DNA of 64,000 bases, taken from Alphaproteobacteria bacterium. GTDB lineage: Bacteria; Pseudomonadota; Alphaproteobacteria; Reyranellales; Reyranellaceae. Positions 27,666-36,449 of the stretch are shown in pieces. The DNA is taken from contig JAFKFK010000010.1 of the NCBI GenBank assembly GCA_017307275.1, positions 177,218 to 241,217 of the forward strand, in the 5' to 3' direction. The translations under genes were made by a program, and so were the position numbers. How positions within the stretch are numbered: position 1 is the stretch's first letter; each line of letters starts with the position of its first letter. A model generated the notes under the pieces. The model worked only from the letters and a program-made list of their open reading frames with translations, made no database searches and was not told the DNA's origin.

Positions 27666-29045
27666 TTAAGCGGTTCGAGGGGCGACGACCGAATCCTCGC
27701 GCCGCATCGCCCCCAAGGCTTTGCCCGACATGAGATGCTTCTCGATGGCTTCCAGGGAGTGCCCGGTAGTTTCCGGCACGCGCGTCAGCGTAAAGGCGAT
27801 GCCGCCGAGGCAAATGACCGCGAACACCGTGAACGTGAAGGCCAAGCCGGGCCCGGCAAGCATCAGCGGGAAGGCGAAGACCACCACGAAGTTGAAGCCC
27901 CAGTTGCTGAGCGACGCCATGCTCATGCCCGGCCCGCGCACCCGCAGCGGGAAGATCTCCGACATCAGCAGATGCGGCAGCGGTCCGACCGCGATCGCAA
28001 AGGAAGCGATGTAGAGCAGCAGCATCGCGATGATGACCCAGGATGGCATCGCCCCCGGGAAGATCACGCCGACGGCGATCACCAGCATCGTGAAGGCCGT
28101 ACCGAGAAAGCCGATCACCAGCAGCGGACGCCTGCCAACCCGATCGATCAGGAACATCGCGACGATGGTCGTCAGCACGTTCACCGTTCCGATGCCGACC
28201 GTGGCCGCCATCTGCGTGTTGGCGCTGTCAAAACCCGCGTGGCTGAAGATCTCCGGCGCGTAGTAGATCACGGCGTTGATGCCGCTCAGTTGTTGCAGGA
28301 AGAACAGACCAACGCCGACGATCAGCGCCGGCCGGATCGCCGGCTCCAACAGCGCCTTGTAGCCGACCTTCTGGCCAGCTTCTTCCTTGGCGGTACGGAC
28401 CATCTCGATGAGCTCGCGATCGACATCCGACCCGGCGCCACGGAGCCGGGCGAGGCCAGCGCGGGCCTTGTCGGGAAAGCCCTTGAGCACCAACCAGCGC
28501 GGCGATTCCGGCAGGAAAACCAGCCCGATCAAGAAGAGCGCGCCAGGCACGACGCCGAGGCCAAACATGACACGCCACGTGCCGTCGCCAGCGATCAAGA
28601 GGCCCGTCAGGTAAGACATGAGGATGCCGACGGTGATCGCGAGCTGGTAGGTGGACACTAGCGCCCCGCGAATGGCGAGCGGTGCACATTCGGCGATGTA
28701 GAGCGGCGCGGCGACGGCAGCCATGCCGATCGCGAGACCAAGCACGAAACGGGCAACGATCAGCATCCATACTGCCGAGATGCTCGCGGCCACCAGGGCG
28801 CCAACCATGAACAGAGCAGCGGCCGCCATCAGTACGGAGCGCCGGCCGAACCGGTCGGTTATCCGGCCTGCCACGCTTGCCGCAACGAGCGCACCGAGTG
28901 GCACTGCCGCCGTCATGAAGCCGCCGACCAGCGGCCCCATGGGGAAATCCTTGTCCAGGGAGGCTCGCGCGACGGCGATCACGCCCTCGTCATAACCGAA
29001 CAAGAAGCCGGCGATCGCGGCGACAAAGGCCAGGAAGTAAATCAT
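27666..29045 (-). CDS. MFS sugar transporter (sugar porter family)
   Basis: A 459-residue sugar/proton symporter. Hallmarks: GFLFGYDEGVIA in helix 1, AGRITDRFGRR after helix 2, PLYIAECAPLAIRGALVSTYQL, LPESPRWLVLKG before the central loop, QQLSGINAVIYYAPEIF in helix 7 and RVPETTGHSLEAIE at the end. It lies 36 bases after the OprB porin gene, making a paired outer/inner-membrane sugar import route. No clear ribosome site seen before the ATG. A 119-base gap precedes the downstream MFS gene. Confidence 0.93.
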   Translation of the reverse strand: MIYFLAFVAAIAGFLFGYDEGVIAVARASLDKDFPMGPLVGGFMTAAVPLGALVAASVAGRITDRFGRRSVLMAAAALFMVGALVAASISAVWMLIVARFVLGLAIGMAAVAAPLYIAECAPLAIRGALVSTYQLAITVGILMSYLTGLLIAGDGTWRVMFGLGVVPGALFLIGLVFLPESPRWLVLKGFPDKARAGLARLRGAGSDVDRELIEMVRTAKEEAGQKVGYKALLEPAIRPALIVGVGLFFLQQLSGINAVIYYAPEIFSHAGFDSANTQMAATVGIGTVNVLTTIVAMFLIDRVGRRPLLVIGFLGTAFTMLVIAVGVIFPGAMPSWVIIAMLLLYIASFAIAVGPLPHLLMSEIFPLRVRGPGMSMASLSNWGFNFVVVFAFPLMLAGPGLAFTFTVFAVICLGGIAFTLTRVPETTGHSLEAIEKHLMSGKALGAMRREDSVVAPRTA

Positions 29046-29081
29046 GGAAGGGCTCGCTGTTTGATGGATCGGCGCATCACG

Positions 29082-30419
29082 TCAGAAACTGATCACGCTC
29101 TTGAGACCGAGGACGAAAATGTTGGCGTTCTGGGTGGAGGCGCCTGGCGTGGCGATGTACTGGACGTTCGGCCGGATCAGGAGGCCGGGTACCGGCGCAA
29201 TGGTGTAGAAGAGCTCCATCACGTACTCCGAGTTTCTGACCGGCACCGGACCGAGTCCCATGGCATTCTGCATGATCTGCAAGTCGGTCAGCCGGTGGTT
29301 GACCTGAGTCGTGCCGATCGCAAAGCCGATGGAATCGTGCGGTCGCGAGCTGAACGTACCGGTGTAGAGAAGCCCAGCCGCGATCTGGAAGCTGGTCGCC
29401 GACGTCTCGCCGTCGGCGACTGCGGCATTCAGGAACGCTTTGAGGCCGGCATTCACGTCGTCCGAACTGTTGCGCGTGAGCTGCTGCTGGAAGGTCAGGT
29501 AGCCACCATAGAGGCCGCGCCGCTGCATGGCGGGATCACCCGTCAAGGCGGCGAGGTTGCCGTTCACGTCGAGAATTAGGTCGTTCAGAGCCGACGTCGA
29601 ATACCAGGCGCCGATCTTGTAGCTACCCGGCAGGCGGCCGTCACCGAAGGTCGGCAGCCAGGCCACCTCGAACGGCAGCAGCACGCCGGTCGAGCCGGAG
29701 TACCAGACCGGCCAGAGCTTGTTTTCGTATCCAAGATACTGCTCGTTTTGGTCGTAGGCGCCGGCCTGGACATAGCCGAAGCCGTCGATATTCACCCGGA
29801 CGCGGGCACCCCACTGGCTGATCGGCCAGTTGTAGATGTAATTGCCGACGAGGTTGCCGGGCTGCGAGCCGCAGAAGGTTAGATTCTGGAAGTCGCAGGA
29901 GAAGACTGCGAAGGAATCGCCCATTGCCGAGCGGCCCCAGCGCAGATTGATTAGATCGTTGAAGAAGCGATGCTCGAGGTAGAATTGCGTCAGCCGCACG
30001 GTCTGGCCGCGACCGTAAACTTCCTGGACGAGCTGCAACGTATCCAGTCCGGCATCCTCCACGAGGTTCCGGCCAGCACGCTCGGTATAGGTTATCTGCA
30101 GCAGTGAGTTCGGCAGGGTGATCAGCTTCTCGAGATCCAGGGTCGCGCCGACGGAAACCTGGTCGGTATAGGTGGCAAGCGACTTGCTGCCACCTACAGG
30201 GTTGTAGCCGACCTCGCTGACATAAGTGATCTGGAAGTCGACGCCCTTCTCGAAGAGGTGTGTCCGGAACCCGCCCCAGTTGCCGAGCAGCCACGGCTGC
30301 GAAGGCGCGGTCGGTCCCTCAGCATACGCAACGCCGCAGGTAAGCGCCCCCGCGACGATCGCGATCAAAGTTGTGCATATGCGCCACACGATTTTTCCCA
30401 CCCTAGTACGCACCCTCAC
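29082..30419 (-). CDS. OprB-family carbohydrate-selective porin
   Basis: Outer-membrane sugar porin of 445 residues. Signal peptide about 9-33 (ending GVAYAEG), then LLGNWGGFRTHLFEKGVDFQ, the classical opening of OprB barrels. Alternating beta strands follow, with PGLLIRPNVQYIATPGAS near the end. Several in-frame GTG codons (30419, 30413, 30401) could be the start, so the N-terminus is uncertain by a few residues. It sits in the sugar operon between the GMC oxidoreductase and the sugar permease. Confidence 0.9.
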   Translation of the reverse strand: MRVRTRVGKIVWRICTTLIAIVAGALTCGVAYAEGPTAPSQPWLLGNWGGFRTHLFEKGVDFQITYVSEVGYNPVGGSKSLATYTDQVSVGATLDLEKLITLPNSLLQITYTERAGRNLVEDAGLDTLQLVQEVYGRGQTVRLTQFYLEHRFFNDLINLRWGRSAMGDSFAVFSCDFQNLTFCGSQPGNLVGNYIYNWPISQWGARVRVNIDGFGYVQAGAYDQNEQYLGYENKLWPVWYSGSTGVLLPFEVAWLPTFGDGRLPGSYKIGAWYSTSALNDLILDVNGNLAALTGDPAMQRRGLYGGYLTFQQQLTRNSSDDVNAGLKAFLNAAVADGETSATSFQIAAGLLYTGTFSSRPHDSIGFAIGTTQVNHRLTDLQIMQNAMGLGPVPVRNSEYVMELFYTIAPVPGLLIRPNVQYIATPGASTQNANIFVLGLKSVISF

Positions 30420-30464
30420 CAGTTCATTGAATCGAACGGCAGTACCGAGAAAGGCGAGGCGGCG

Positions 30465-31973
30465 CTATTGCGCCGCCATCGCCGTCTGCCCCGCTTCCAT
30501 CCCTGCCGCCAGTCGCGACGCGTTGCGCAACGCCACGGCCGTAATCGTCAGGTAGGAGTTTGCGCTGCCCTGATGCGGCCAGATAGCCGCGTCGGCACAG
30601 CTCAGGTTGCCGATCCGCCAGAAACGGCCATCGGGGTCGGTTACCGAAGACTCCCGGTCACGCCCCATGCGGAGCCCACCGAACTCGTGCAATGCCGAAC
30701 CCGCGGCATTCTCTTCGGTGCGAACGACCTTCGCACCGAGCCCGGCCGCAACATCCGCAGTGAACTTTGCCATCTCGGCGAGGGTCTTCGAATCGCCGGG
30801 GCTGCGCTCGTTGACGATGCAATAGTCCGTCTTCGTCTTGCCATCGCCGCATAGCACCATGCGTCCCGCCTCTTCTGCTTTGCTGATGCCGAAGCAGTAG
30901 AACAGGATGTAGCGCCCGCCGGCGTCGCCATCGAGCCAGCAGGTCGCGTGCAACGGGCTGTACCAGGTCTCCTGGAACATGCCCTGGAGCTGAGCGTGGA
31001 ACGGCCGCTTCGCCGTCGGCGGAATGAAGATGTAGAGAGACTTCTCCTGCAGGGGCTCGGGCAATTCGAACACGGCCTGGCGGAAGAGATGATCGCCCAT
31101 GTAGCGGCCGACCATGGGATCGACGTCGGCCAGGCCGGAGGCCATGGCCAGCCGCGTCGACTGCATGCAGCCTCCCGCCAGCACGAAGTGGCGCGCGGGG
31201 ATGGCGAAAGTCTCGCCGGTCCGGTCCCGTACGGTAACAGCGCTCACGACGCTGCCGTCGTGCACGAGTTGCAGCACCTCCGTCTCGGCGGCAAGCGACA
31301 GGCGGGCACCGTCCTCGATGCGGCCGAAATGCTTGCAGCGCAGCAGCCGGGAAACCGAGGAATCGAACCCGAGCGACATGTGCCCGCCATGGACCGAGCG
31401 CGTATCGATGCACAATGGCGCGTGCGTTGCGGGAATATCCTTGGCAGCGAGACGACCCAGCAGACGTTCCTGCGCGGCGTGGGTCATGAAGGGCGGCGCG
31501 TCGTTGTCGCCCTCGCTTCCCGAGACGCCCATCAGATGCTCGGCTCGAACGTACCACGAGCGCATTTCATCGGCGTCGTATGGCCAATCGGCGAAGTCCT
31601 CGTCGCGGAAGCGCGGCGTGCAGCCGCCCCAGAACACCGTTCGCCCGCCGACGATGGACCATGCATTGTTGTTGGTCTCGGCCGTCCGCGCCTGTACGGC
31701 TGCCAGTTCCTTCTCCGAGGTCCAGGTCGTGCGAAAGCGCACGAGGTCGTGGATCTGGGGAACGATGTCCGCCCGATTGGCGAAGGGACCAGAGCCGACA
31801 TGCTCCGTCAGGATCAGCGGGCCGGCCTCCAGGATGGCGACCTTCAGGCCGCGCTCGGCCAATTCGATGGCGGTCGTCACGCCGCTGGTGCCGCTACCGA
31901 TCACCAGACAATCGACGGAAGCGTTCGCAACGGCGCGTGCGTCACTCAACAGGATGGGAGCTAGCGGATGCAT
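30465..31973 (-). CDS. GMC-family FAD-dependent oxidoreductase (sugar/alcohol dehydrogenase)
   Basis: A 502-residue flavoprotein. The N-terminal dinucleotide fold is VDCLVIGSGTSGVTTAIELA (about 20-40). The mid region has the FAD-contacting SIVGGRTVFWGG. The C-terminal GMC_oxred_C region reads FGGLRMGRDRESSVTD...ADAAIWPHQGSANSYLTITA, with the catalytic His in the PHQGSAN stretch. Its ATG overlaps the aminotransferase stop by one base (TAATG), so translation is coupled. GMC enzymes of this length include glucoside 3-dehydrogenases, so oxidation of a sugar hydroxyl to a ketone for the adjacent aminotransferase is a reasonable inference. Confidence 0.87.
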   Translation of the reverse strand: MHPLAPILLSDARAVANASVDCLVIGSGTSGVTTAIELAERGLKVAILEAGPLILTEHVGSGPFANRADIVPQIHDLVRFRTTWTSEKELAAVQARTAETNNNAWSIVGGRTVFWGGCTPRFRDEDFADWPYDADEMRSWYVRAEHLMGVSGSEGDNDAPPFMTHAAQERLLGRLAAKDIPATHAPLCIDTRSVHGGHMSLGFDSSVSRLLRCKHFGRIEDGARLSLAAETEVLQLVHDGSVVSAVTVRDRTGETFAIPARHFVLAGGCMQSTRLAMASGLADVDPMVGRYMGDHLFRQAVFELPEPLQEKSLYIFIPPTAKRPFHAQLQGMFQETWYSPLHATCWLDGDAGGRYILFYCFGISKAEEAGRMVLCGDGKTKTDYCIVNERSPGDSKTLAEMAKFTADVAAGLGAKVVRTEENAAGSALHEFGGLRMGRDRESSVTDPDGRFWRIGNLSCADAAIWPHQGSANSYLTITAVALRNASRLAAGMEAGQTAMAAQ

Positions 31974-33307
31974 TACTCGGCGGCCTTCATGTAGGTGGCA
32001 AAGGCGTTTCCGACCTTCCGGAACGCGGCGATGATGTCGTCGATGTCCGAGTCGGACAGAACGGACGCGACGGTCAGCAGTGCTGCACGCTCCGACATCG
32101 CGTCACAGACCGGCAGCGCGCCCTTGGCGTAGCTGTAATCGGCGGCAAACGCGTTCGCCGGGTGGGTCCAGGGGAAGCCTTCCTTGGCGTTGGAGCGCTT
32201 CTTCACCAGGCTGGGGATGTTGAAATACCAGTGCATGCCCCACTCGCGCATCGTGATGCAGGTGAGGCTGCCCTCGGGTCCACGTACGCCTTCGGCCCTG
32301 ATGGCATCGACGAATCGCTGGCAGGCCTCGGCCGTGGGATAGACCGTAATCAGGACCGGACCGGTATCGCCGGCCGGATCGTCGACCTCGCGCAGGCCGA
32401 TGCCGGGAATATCCTTGATGGCTTCGCGAATCTTCCACTTCGCTTCCCGCATCTTGGCCGTGATCGTCCGCACCTTGCGCATCTGGGCGAGCGCCATGGC
32501 GCCCGAAAGTTCGGACATGCGGCTGCCGATGCCCCAGTATTGATAGCGCTCGTCCGACGGGTCGAGCCGGCCCTCGGCATTGCGTGCGTAGCCGAGGTCG
32601 TGCAGCGCGACGCAGCGCTTGTAGAGATCCTCGTCCTCGGTAACGAGCAGGCCGCCCTCGCCGCTCGTCATGTTCTTGTTGAGCTGGAAGCTATAGATGC
32701 CGATGTCGCCGAACGAACCGGCGGAGCGGCCCTTCAGCGAGGCCCCGATCGCCTGCGCGCAATCCTCGAGCAGCCTCAGCTTGTGCTTGCGGCAGATCTC
32801 GGCGATGCGATCGTTGCGTCCCATCACGCCGCTCATGTTCACGATGAGGACGGCTTTGCTGCGCGGACCGATCTTGCGCTCGAGATCGACGGGATCCATG
32901 CAGAAGCTGCCGTCGATATCGACCAGGCGCGGAATGGCGCCCGTGCGCACGATGGCGCTCATGCAGCTCACCCACATGTAGCCCGGCACCAGCACTTCAT
33001 CGCCGGGCCCGACTCCGAAAGCCGCCAAGGCAATGTGAAGGGCGGCGCTGCCGCTGTTGACGCCCAGAGCATGCTTGTGGCCGAAGGTCGAACACCATTC
33101 GGATTCGAGCCGGTCGACCATGCCCTGCGCGTCCAGACCGTAGAAACGAAACGGGCTGCGCGCTTCGATCACCTGATTGACGAGGCGCTTCTCTTCTTCG
33201 TCGATGTAGTAGGCGCCGGGTAATTCCCAGGGCAAGGGCGTAGAGCGAACCGGTGTACCGCCATCGATGGCCAGCCGATTCGACAGATGGCGTGCGTCTG
33301 TCGTCAT
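31973..33307 (-). CDS. DegT/DnrJ/EryC1/StrS-family PLP aminotransferase
   Basis: A 444-residue PLP enzyme. The ATG at 33307 follows GGGGGAGA; the frame extends upstream but without homology. Key residues: SGSAALHIAL (phosphate-binding, about 85-94), EDCAQAIG with D182 (pyridine nitrogen) and the Schiff-base K211 in FQLNKNMTSGEGG. The family transaminates keto sugars or cyclitols; the WELPGAYYIDEEEKRLV start recalls the cyclitol/AHBA-type and NtdA-like branches. It is coupled to the GMC oxidoreductase and lies 44 bases after glucokinase, which suggests making an amino sugar. Substrate is inferred. Confidence 0.88.
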   Translation of the reverse strand: MTTDARHLSNRLAIDGGTPVRSTPLPWELPGAYYIDEEEKRLVNQVIEARSPFRFYGLDAQGMVDRLESEWCSTFGHKHALGVNSGSAALHIALAAFGVGPGDEVLVPGYMWVSCMSAIVRTGAIPRLVDIDGSFCMDPVDLERKIGPRSKAVLIVNMSGVMGRNDRIAEICRKHKLRLLEDCAQAIGASLKGRSAGSFGDIGIYSFQLNKNMTSGEGGLLVTEDEDLYKRCVALHDLGYARNAEGRLDPSDERYQYWGIGSRMSELSGAMALAQMRKVRTITAKMREAKWKIREAIKDIPGIGLREVDDPAGDTGPVLITVYPTAEACQRFVDAIRAEGVRGPEGSLTCITMREWGMHWYFNIPSLVKKRSNAKEGFPWTHPANAFAADYSYAKGALPVCDAMSERAALLTVASVLSDSDIDDIIAAFRKVGNAFATYMKAAE

Positions 33308-33351
33308 ATCAATCTCCCCCGCTAAATCAGGAACACGACAAGCTCTCAGTG

Positions 33352-34341
33352 TCACCAAGCATGATCACGTGCACGTGGCCTACTCCGAACACTCGCCAGA
33401 TGAGCGAGGCCGATGAACGCCGGCGTCGTATGCACGATGACGGCCGTAGGAATATGGGCGAGATAGGTCGACATCCGCCCCTTCGCCTCGAACCGTTCAC
33501 GAAATGCCGATCGGCGCAGAAATTCGACGAAACGCGGCGCGATGCCCCCGGCGATGAAAACGCCACCCCGCGCGCCCAGCGTCAGCGCGATGTTGCCCGC
33601 GGCACTTCCCAGGAAAGCGCAGAACAATTCGAGCGTTTCGCGGCTGACCTCGCAATCACCGGCCAGTGCATGCGCGACGATCTCGCTATTGTCGCGCTCC
33701 GGTACCGTCAGGCCGTCGACTCTGGCAATCGCGTGATACAGGTACATCAAGCCGGAACCCGACAGCACGCGTTCGACGGAAACATGATGAAGCTGCTGCC
33801 GCAGAGCCGAGATGATGGCGTCCTCGCGCCGATTCTCGCTGGACAGCGTGGCGTGACCGCCCTCAGTGACCAACACGGCTTCGCCCATCATGCCAAACGC
33901 CATGGCAGCCAATCCGAAGCCGCTGCCCGGCCCCATCACCGCCATGGTCCCACCGCCCGCCGCGCGCGGCGTGCCGAGCATCGCAATGTCCTCGGGGCGC
34001 AAAGCCGGCAGCGCCCAACCAAGCGCCTCGAAGTCGTTCAGCACCACGACGTCGGTCATGCTCAGACCTTCGCGAATGCGGTCCGAATCGACGATCCACG
34101 CGGCATTCGTCAAAGCGACGCGGCCACGCTCGACTGGCCCTGCCGCCGCAATCAGCGCCTGGTCCGGCGAGTACCCCGCGGCAGGTCCCGAAAGAAACGC
34201 GCGGGCCGCTTCGATCGGCGAGGCGTAGTCGGCAACGGCATAAGTCTCCGACGCGACGATCTGTGAATCGACGAGCAGCGCAAAGCGCGCGTTGGTCGCC
34301 CCGATATCCGAGATCAGGGAGGAAGCCGGTGACGTCGTCAT
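33352..34341 (-). CDS. glk: Glucokinase
   Basis: ATP-dependent glucose kinase of the bacterial Glk family, 329 residues from the ATG at 34341 (MTTSPASSLISDIGATNAR); an in-frame GTG at 34371 is possible. Signature stretches: LISDIGATNARFALL (phosphate loop), VVVLNDFEALGWALP (catalytic Asp), MGPGSGFGLAA, LVTEGGHATLSSE and GGVFIAGGIAPRFVEFL (adenosine site). It lies between the sugar permease and aminotransferase genes, so it presumably phosphorylates the imported hexose. Confidence 0.92.
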   Translation of the reverse strand: MTTSPASSLISDIGATNARFALLVDSQIVASETYAVADYASPIEAARAFLSGPAAGYSPDQALIAAAGPVERGRVALTNAAWIVDSDRIREGLSMTDVVVLNDFEALGWALPALRPEDIAMLGTPRAAGGGTMAVMGPGSGFGLAAMAFGMMGEAVLVTEGGHATLSSENRREDAIISALRQQLHHVSVERVLSGSGLMYLYHAIARVDGLTVPERDNSEIVAHALAGDCEVSRETLELFCAFLGSAAGNIALTLGARGGVFIAGGIAPRFVEFLRRSAFRERFEAKGRMSTYLAHIPTAVIVHTTPAFIGLAHLASVRSRPRARDHAW

Positions 34342-34380
34342 GGTTCCATACCGTGTTTCCGTCGATTCCACAGGCAGCGG

Positions 34381-35742
34381 TCAGCCACTTTGAGCATTGG
34401 CAGGAAGGGGCAGGCCGAGATCGCGCACCGGCCGGCCACTTGCCAGATTGGCCTCGATCAACTCCAGCGAACGTCCACGCGTCTCGGGCACGAGCGCCAC
34501 GACGAAGAGCAGCGCGGCGATGCTGATAACCCCGTAGAATCCAAGCACCAGAGCCAGCCCGAACGCTTCGACAAGCACCGGAAACGTGAGGGACACCAGG
34601 ACATTGACGCCCCAGGCAGTGGCGGATGCAATGCCCATCCCGGTTCCGCGCAAGGCCAACGGGAAGAGCTCCGACATGAGGACGTACGGCAGCGGGCCGA
34701 GGCTCAGGCCGAAGGCCAGCACGAACAGGCCCAGACACGCCACCGCGACAATGTTCGACCACGCGGCGCCCTGACCATTCGCGAGAACGACGGCAAGGAC
34801 GATGAGACTAGCTGCCATGGGCACCAGGCCGCCGATCAACAACGGTCGCCGCCCAAGGCGGTCGATCAAAGCCATCGCGATGAGCGTTGCGATCACGTTG
34901 ACCACGCCGATGGCGACCGTCGCCAGGATCGGTCCGTAGGCACCGTCGAAGCCGACCTGCGCAAAGATCACCGGCGCGTAGTAGAGGATCGCATCGATCC
35001 CGCTGAGATTCGCAAAGGCGAACAGGCCGGTCGCCAGGATCAAGACCATGAAATTGCGGCCCACGAAGAGGTCGCGCCAGTTCCCGGTCGCCACATTGGC
35101 CGTTTGCGGTGGCAGCGGATCGCCCTCGCCGCCGCTCAGACGCAAGTGCGCCCGTTCGGCCTCGGCTCTGCGGCCGTGCAGGAGATACCAGCGCGGGCTT
35201 TCCGGTACCGCGAGGACGATAACAAGCAGCAACACGGCCGGCACGGCGCCGACCAGAAGCATCGGCTGCCAGGCCTGCGTCGGCGTCCACACGGCTCCGG
35301 CCAGGTACGATGCAAGTATGCCCAGCGTAATCGTTAGCTGGATGATCGAGACCAGCGCGCCGCGTACGCGCGGCGGGACGGTCTCGCTGACATAGAGAGG
35401 GGCCACCATGGTCGCCGCTCCGACGCCAAGACCGGTGACGGTGCGCCACAGGAGCCACGGCAGAAAAGTCTCGGAAACCGCGGCCCCGACGCCGCCGACC
35501 GCAAAAAGAATGGCGGTCGCGAACAAGGTGGGGCGTTCGCCAGTGCGACGGATCAATCCGCCGGCCAGTAACGCCCCGACGAAGCCACCAAAAAGCACGG
35601 ACGACACGGCGACGCCCTGCATGAATGGTCCCAGGGCAAAGTCCCGGGTAATAAATTCCAAAGCTGGCGCGATGACCGCGGTGTTGTAACCGATGAGCAA
35701 ACCGGACATCGCCGCCATGAGGCCGATGAGGATGATCATCAT
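34381..35742 (-). CDS. MFS sugar transporter (sugar porter family), second copy
   Basis: A 453-residue 12-helix sugar/proton symporter. The ATG at 35742 (MMIILIGLMAAMSGLLIGYN) opens helix 1; about 80 upstream in-frame residues are not transporter-like. Hallmarks: APLYVSETVPPRVRGALVSI, VPESPRWYLLHGR, NLSGIDAILYYAPVIF and LVPETRGRSLELIE. Probable first gene of the eight-gene minus-strand operon ending with the NRPS. Related to but clearly different from the permease at 27666. The ribosome site before this ATG is weak, so the start is uncertain. Confidence 0.88.
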   Translation of the reverse strand: MMIILIGLMAAMSGLLIGYNTAVIAPALEFITRDFALGPFMQGVAVSSVLFGGFVGALLAGGLIRRTGERPTLFATAILFAVGGVGAAVSETFLPWLLWRTVTGLGVGAATMVAPLYVSETVPPRVRGALVSIIQLTITLGILASYLAGAVWTPTQAWQPMLLVGAVPAVLLLVIVLAVPESPRWYLLHGRRAEAERAHLRLSGGEGDPLPPQTANVATGNWRDLFVGRNFMVLILATGLFAFANLSGIDAILYYAPVIFAQVGFDGAYGPILATVAIGVVNVIATLIAMALIDRLGRRPLLIGGLVPMAASLIVLAVVLANGQGAAWSNIVAVACLGLFVLAFGLSLGPLPYVLMSELFPLALRGTGMGIASATAWGVNVLVSLTFPVLVEAFGLALVLGFYGVISIAALLFVVALVPETRGRSLELIEANLASGRPVRDLGLPLPANAQSG

Positions 35743-36449
35743 GAATACATGCTTGGATACTCGAGCTGCCAGCCTACCGGCCCGGCTCGGCCGTACAGTT
35801 ACAACAAACCGACGACGTCTCGCCCTGCGAGCGCGTCTACCAGTCGATGTTAGGGCAAGACACGATTTCCATCCGCCTCTTACTCTGGAAAAGACGGAGA
35901 ATTCCAGGGCCTTCCGTGGCTGAATGGCAGCAAAATGAAGTGTTCCGGGGAACAAAAATGTTGCAGCGCAGCACTCTTGCCCCACCTTCAATCATCCATG
36001 TCGACGACGCCTTGCCTGAAACGCATCCTCTTGGATGTTCAGCCAGCATTTTCGGAAAGCTCGATTCCTCTGATCGGTGAGCGGCGGCCGACACACAAAG
36101 ACATCCATAGGCATGGCCGGCGCCATCGTTCCCGTCGCCAGGGGTGTCGTTACGGAAGCCGCCCACAATGACATCGGCGCCGACGTCGCGCCAAAGTAGC
36201 CAAGACAGTCTCTCAGTGCTCTTCGTCGCCGAAGGCATCACCCTTCACCTTTACAACTCCTGCGAAAGTGGCGAATCATACCCATCGTGGGACGGTGGGT
36301 ACACATCTTGGCGGGCTACTTTCGGGATCGACCGGCGAACGGTGTAGTCGGCCTTGCAGCCGATTGTCTGCCTCTCGCCCATGAGATGCAGGTCGCTCCT
36401 CAGGGGGCGAGAAAGATACGCCTGGTGATTGGGGAATCAGCGCTTCACC
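35743..36449. other. Intergenic region between divergent operons, no gene recognised
   Basis: About 700 bases of lower GC than the surroundings separate the minus-strand sugar operon from the plus-strand MoxR/propeller operon. A 134-codon open frame on the minus strand (35837-36241) is Cys/Arg-rich and unlike any protein I know. Both operon promoters must lie here; I cannot point to a convincing -35/-10 pair. CCCATCGTGGG at 36281-36291 is a small inverted repeat. Confidence 0.5.

Noticed and set aside
35837..36241. 134-codon minus-strand frame in the long intergenic gap
   Set aside because: No homology signal, unusual Cys/Arg content, no ribosome site; kept as non-coding.
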